A stretch of 5,650 bases of DNA from Chloroflexota bacterium. Its GTDB lineage: Bacteria > Chloroflexota > Limnocylindria > QHBO01. The DNA lies in assembly GCA_013694645.1 (NCBI GenBank), contig JACDBZ010000068.1:1-5650 (forward strand), written 5' to 3'. Below, piece after piece: positions 5,638 through 5,650 of the stretch. Both the position numbers and the translations under genes were made by a program. The notes under the pieces were generated by a model. The model did not search any database and was not told where the DNA came from. It saw nothing but the letters and a program-made list of their open reading frames with translations. Each line of letters opens with the position of its first letter. Positions within the stretch are counted from its first letter, which is position 1.

Positions 5638-5646
5638 AGTCTAGCA
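5638..5646 (-). promoter_or_regulatory. Extended -10 promoter element ahead of the trans-sulfuration gene
   Basis: On the minus strand TGC-TAGACT (5646-5638) fits the extended -10 form TGnTAnnnT. Eight bases follow before the ATG, so transcription would begin at or within a base or two of the start codon, giving a leaderless mRNA. The absence of a Shine-Dalgarno sequence agrees with this. Only 21 bases upstream are visible, so a -35 box cannot be checked. Confidence 0.4.
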
Positions 5647-5650
5647 GCGG

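Overview
This is a high-GC bacterial window in which every supported gene lies on the minus strand, so transcription runs from right to left. I see no phage, transposase, CRISPR or RNA genes. The style is that of a high-GC bacterium outside the Proteobacteria: GTG starts, four-base stop/start overlaps, an alpha-type glutamine synthetase and a ResB-type cytochrome c maturation protein. The N-terminal sequence of the partial glycosyltransferase reminds me of Chloroflexota, but that is a weak recollection and not a placement.

Right part (about 2206-5650): three genes form a tightly coupled operon. A PLP-dependent trans-sulfuration enzyme (4448-5629) comes first. It has an extended -10 motif 8 bases ahead of its ATG and no Shine-Dalgarno sequence, so its mRNA may be leaderless. 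It overlaps a four-helix ResB-like membrane protein (3204-4451) by four bases, and that gene overlaps a compact PucR-type regulator (2206-3207) in the same way. Both junctions are GTGA.

Middle part (1809-2205): 397 bases without a gene separate the regulator from glnA. This gap is unusually structured. It holds three direct copies of ATTCACACC spaced 50 and 51 bases apart, a fourth inverted copy that makes a 12-bp perfect inverted repeat, a 12-bp palindrome, and two adjacent dyads (1877-1900 and 1904-1920) in the glnA upstream region.

Left part (1-1808): glnA (441-1808) encodes a complete type I-alpha glutamine synthetase. An 11-bp inverted repeat begins at its stop codon. Next comes an ordered array in which three imperfect GCCA...TGGC palindromes alternate with CGACCG...CGGTCG dyads, always with four-base linkers. 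The window ends inside a glycosyltransferase-like gene that runs off the left edge and seems to start at a CTG behind a good Shine-Dalgarno sequence.

How they work together: the adjacency of a PucR regulator, a dense set of dyads and glnA suggests nitrogen-responsive control of glutamine synthesis. This is inference. The two gene-free stretches flanking glnA are the least ordinary part of the window.
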